This document shows, piece after piece, positions 62,788-64,000 of a DNA stretch of 64,000 bases; the first letter of the stretch is position 1, and each line of letters starts with the position of its first letter. Under the pieces are notes generated by a model. The model had not been told where the DNA came from and did no database searches. It saw only the letters and a list, made by a program, of their open reading frames with translations. A program made the translations under genes and the position numbers. This DNA is from Micavibrio aeruginosavorus EPB (GTDB lineage: Bacteria; Pseudomonadota; Alphaproteobacteria; Micavibrionales; Micavibrionaceae), in contig NC_020812.1 in the NCBI RefSeq assembly GCF_000348745.1, forward strand, positions 1,993,444 to 2,057,443. The letters are read 5' to 3'.

Positions 62788-63485
62788 GACAAATCCCCAC
62801 GATAATGGAGCGCTGTCGTTAGCGGGGCCTCATGCGCTGTATATTCTGCCCCCATAAACGCCTGTAAACGTCGATAGCCATGATCGACACACCCAGCCAG
62901 AACGTGAGGATCCGTATCATAATATGTACCCCAACTTTCATCATGATGCAGGAGACGGGATGGGTCGGCCTGCGCCAAACGCTGCGGACGCAGGCCCATC
63001 ATACGCAAGCGCTTTTCAATAAAATTCGTTCCCGTGACCACAGCATAACGTTGATCGTGATTATGAAGATATGCGGCCAGTGCCGCGAACAGGAACGACG
63101 AGGCCCCTCCGCCATTCGACGCAAGATTACCGATCTCGGTTATAGAATCCCGCGGTGATTGCAAAAGCTCATCAATCGGGGCTGATAGATATTGCTCCAG
63201 AAATAGAGGCTCATGCACGGCATAACGAAAACCAACAGCGGACAGGATAACACCGCCCGCATCCTGAACGCTCATCAGGATCGGGTAATGCACGTTAATT
63301 TTTGCGCCGTACGACTTTGCGTAAACGCCTTTAATAAAGGCCTCCACAGCCAACCGACCGCAAGTTTGTTGCGAAAAAACCGATACAGCCACAGGACGCG
63401 CCGACCCGGCCCGGAGGAACTGGGGCCTGGTCAGACGCAATCGACCGGAGGACAGGCCATTTTCTTGATAATCCAACTGATACAT
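62784..63485 (-). CDS. Thermostable-hemolysin family protein (GNAT-like)
   Basis: A 233-residue protein of the family named after the Vibrio delta-thermostable hemolysin. It opens MYQLDYQENGLSSGRLRLTRPQFL. The core looks like an acyl-CoA N-acyltransferase or LuxI-type fold: a long helix (RLAVEAFIKGVYAKSYGAKI), strands (HYPILMSVQDAGGVILSAVGFRYA), ITEIGNLASNGGGASSFLFAALAAYLHNH and AVVTGTNFIEKRLRMMGLRPQRL. This E-I-x-x-L-x-S ... M-G-L-R-P layout is the GNAT pattern. The ATG at 63485, with AAGG upstream, is preferred to the TTG two codons earlier. It is the first gene of the operon and overlaps the ANL gene by 4 bases. Lytic activity has not been shown for this protein. Confidence 0.85.
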   Translation of the reverse strand: MYQLDYQENGLSSGRLRLTRPQFLRAGSARPVAVSVFSQQTCGRLAVEAFIKGVYAKSYGAKINVHYPILMSVQDAGGVILSAVGFRYAVHEPLFLEQYLSAPIDELLQSPRDSITEIGNLASNGGGASSFLFAALAAYLHNHDQRYAVVTGTNFIEKRLRMMGLRPQRLAQADPSRLLHHDESWGTYYDTDPHVLAGCVDHGYRRLQAFMGAEYTAHEAPLTTALHYRGDLS

Positions 63486-63560
63486 ACGCAAAACCTTCAG
63501 ATATCGTTCGATATCATCAAGAATGGCGCATCAAGCTGAGGCGAAACTGAAGCGGATTTT

Positions 63561-63588
63561 TTAACAAAATCAGAGCACTAATTATAAT
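63561..63588 (+). promoter_or_regulatory. Promoter of a candidate small RNA
   Basis: TTAACA (63561-63566), 16 bases, TATAAT (63583-63588) on the plus strand, away from any plus-strand gene. The predicted start is about 63595. Confidence 0.5.
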
Positions 63589-63594
63589 CAAGAG

Positions 63595-63727
63595 AGATCC
63601 GCCACGATCGACACCGTGCCCAGAGGCAACAAACACCGGAAACGTAACACAAGCCTGCGACAGAAAAATCGCGCGTGGGTTACCATCAATAATTGTTAAA
63701 ACCCCGCGATTTCTGTGGGGTTTTTTA
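63595..63727 (+). ncRNA. Candidate small RNA of about 130 bases
   Basis: It starts downstream of the promoter above and ends at a Rho-independent terminator: AAAACCCC (63698-63705), GGGG (63717-63720), then six T. No ORF is apparent. An internal segment ACAGAAAAATCGCG (63660-63673) can pair with CGCGATTTCTGT (63705-63716) in the terminator, giving two alternative folds. It does not match the known 6S, 4.5S, tmRNA or RNase P cores as far as can be read. The terminator might instead serve only the minus-strand DUF423 gene, in which case no sRNA exists. Confidence 0.35.
63698..63727. terminator. Terminator, possibly bidirectional, at the far end of the island
   Basis: CCCC (63702-63705) and GGGG (63717-63720), extended by A/T pairs, with AAAA on the left and TTTTTT on the right. 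On the minus strand it follows the DUF423 gene stop by about 25 bases. Confidence 0.75.
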
Positions 63728-63752
63728 ATGGGTGGCGTGCGCGGAATGTGGC

Positions 63753-64000
63753 CTATCGCGTCCCGCGGATAGCGTAGACGAGCAGGAGGATCCAGCCCGT
63801 CATCAGGCTAAGGCCGCCGATGGGTGTGCCGGCCGTTAAGCCCTCGGCCTGCCAGTACAGGGACGCATACAGCGTGCCGCAGAAAATCAGCGTTCCCACG
63901 AAAAACAAACATGCCGCAGCCATCAAGATTCGCGATGGGATAACACGGGTCATTCCATACAAAGCCACAGCCAAAAGCACGATACTGTAATTTTGGTGAT
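63753..64000 (-). CDS. DUF423 family inner-membrane protein, 5' truncated
   Basis: Small membrane protein. The visible 82 residues carry three hydrophobic helices and the family's SRILMAAACLFFVGTLIFCGTLYA and GTPIGGLSLMTGWILLL blocks. The frame is open to the window edge (H-Q-N-Y-S-I-V-L-L-A, matching the family's Y-H-x-Y-H-A-L-A region), so roughly the first 40 residues lie outside. Function unknown. It has backbone base composition and marks the end of the island. Confidence 0.85.
   Translation of the reverse strand, partial: HQNYSIVLLAVALYGMTRVIPSRILMAAACLFFVGTLIFCGTLYASLYWQAEGLTAGTPIGGLSLMTGWILLLVYAIRGTR

Overview
The window is a gene-dense bacterial chromosome segment with short intergenic gaps and many ATGA or abutting gene junctions. 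It most likely comes from an alphaproteobacterium. The evidence is the gene content: a CheZ-containing che operon, cysD-cysNC-cysQ, SapC, PrmB, tandem TamA/TamB, a DmdC-type acyl-CoA dehydrogenase, and an elongator tRNA-Met of the alphaproteobacterial type. A Micavibrio-like relative fits in style and base composition, but that is an inference. No transposase, integrase, phage or CRISPR array is visible.

Layout: 1-2960 is the 3' part of an RND efflux pump. 2966-11341 (minus) is a complete chemotaxis operon: MCP, CheY, CheZ, CheA, CheW, CheY, CheB, CheR and a degenerate receiver protein. An orphan OmpR-type regulator is divergent from it, and the gap holds helically phased TGTTACA repeats. 12497-17509 (minus) encodes TamB and TamA. 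17805-22893 holds a divergent class A penicillin-binding protein, a tandem universal stress protein and a small lipoprotein. 22957-28076 is a manganese module: an outer-membrane channel divergent from mntABCD-type transporter genes and mntR, with a dyad resembling an MntR box between them. 28152-33313 has a small protein, an SLC13/TrkA-C permease, PrmB, two divergent HTH regulators sharing a palindromic operator, and CysQ. 33320-37076 is sulfate activation (CysNC, CysD) followed by a second CysQ paralogue. 37224-43153 holds SapC, an HTH/coiled-coil protein, a secreted Cys-rich protein, an acyl-CoA dehydrogenase, a lytic transglycosylase and a strongly expressed 88-residue protein. 43326-50028 encodes TsaC/Sua5, AnmK, TyrS and a large AsmA-like protein. 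50167-56988 holds a peroxiredoxin, a hydrolase and a sulfur-transfer group (cysteine desulfurase, ferredoxin, FAD protein, MnmA), then a DJ-1 family protein.

The most unusual part is 57337-63485, immediately after tRNA-Met and lower in G+C than its surroundings. On the minus strand it encodes, in transcription order, a thermostable-hemolysin/GNAT-like protein, a fused acyl-adenylate synthetase plus heme-oxygenase-like diiron oxidase, a short-chain dehydrogenase, a periplasmic TPR protein, and an OmpR-type response regulator with its histidine kinase. It reads like a self-regulated pathway that activates, transfers and oxidises a fatty acyl chain to make a small molecule or lipid. A 15-base near-repeat at both ends suggests acquisition at the tRNA locus. 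A candidate small RNA lies just beyond it, and the window ends inside a DUF423 membrane protein gene.
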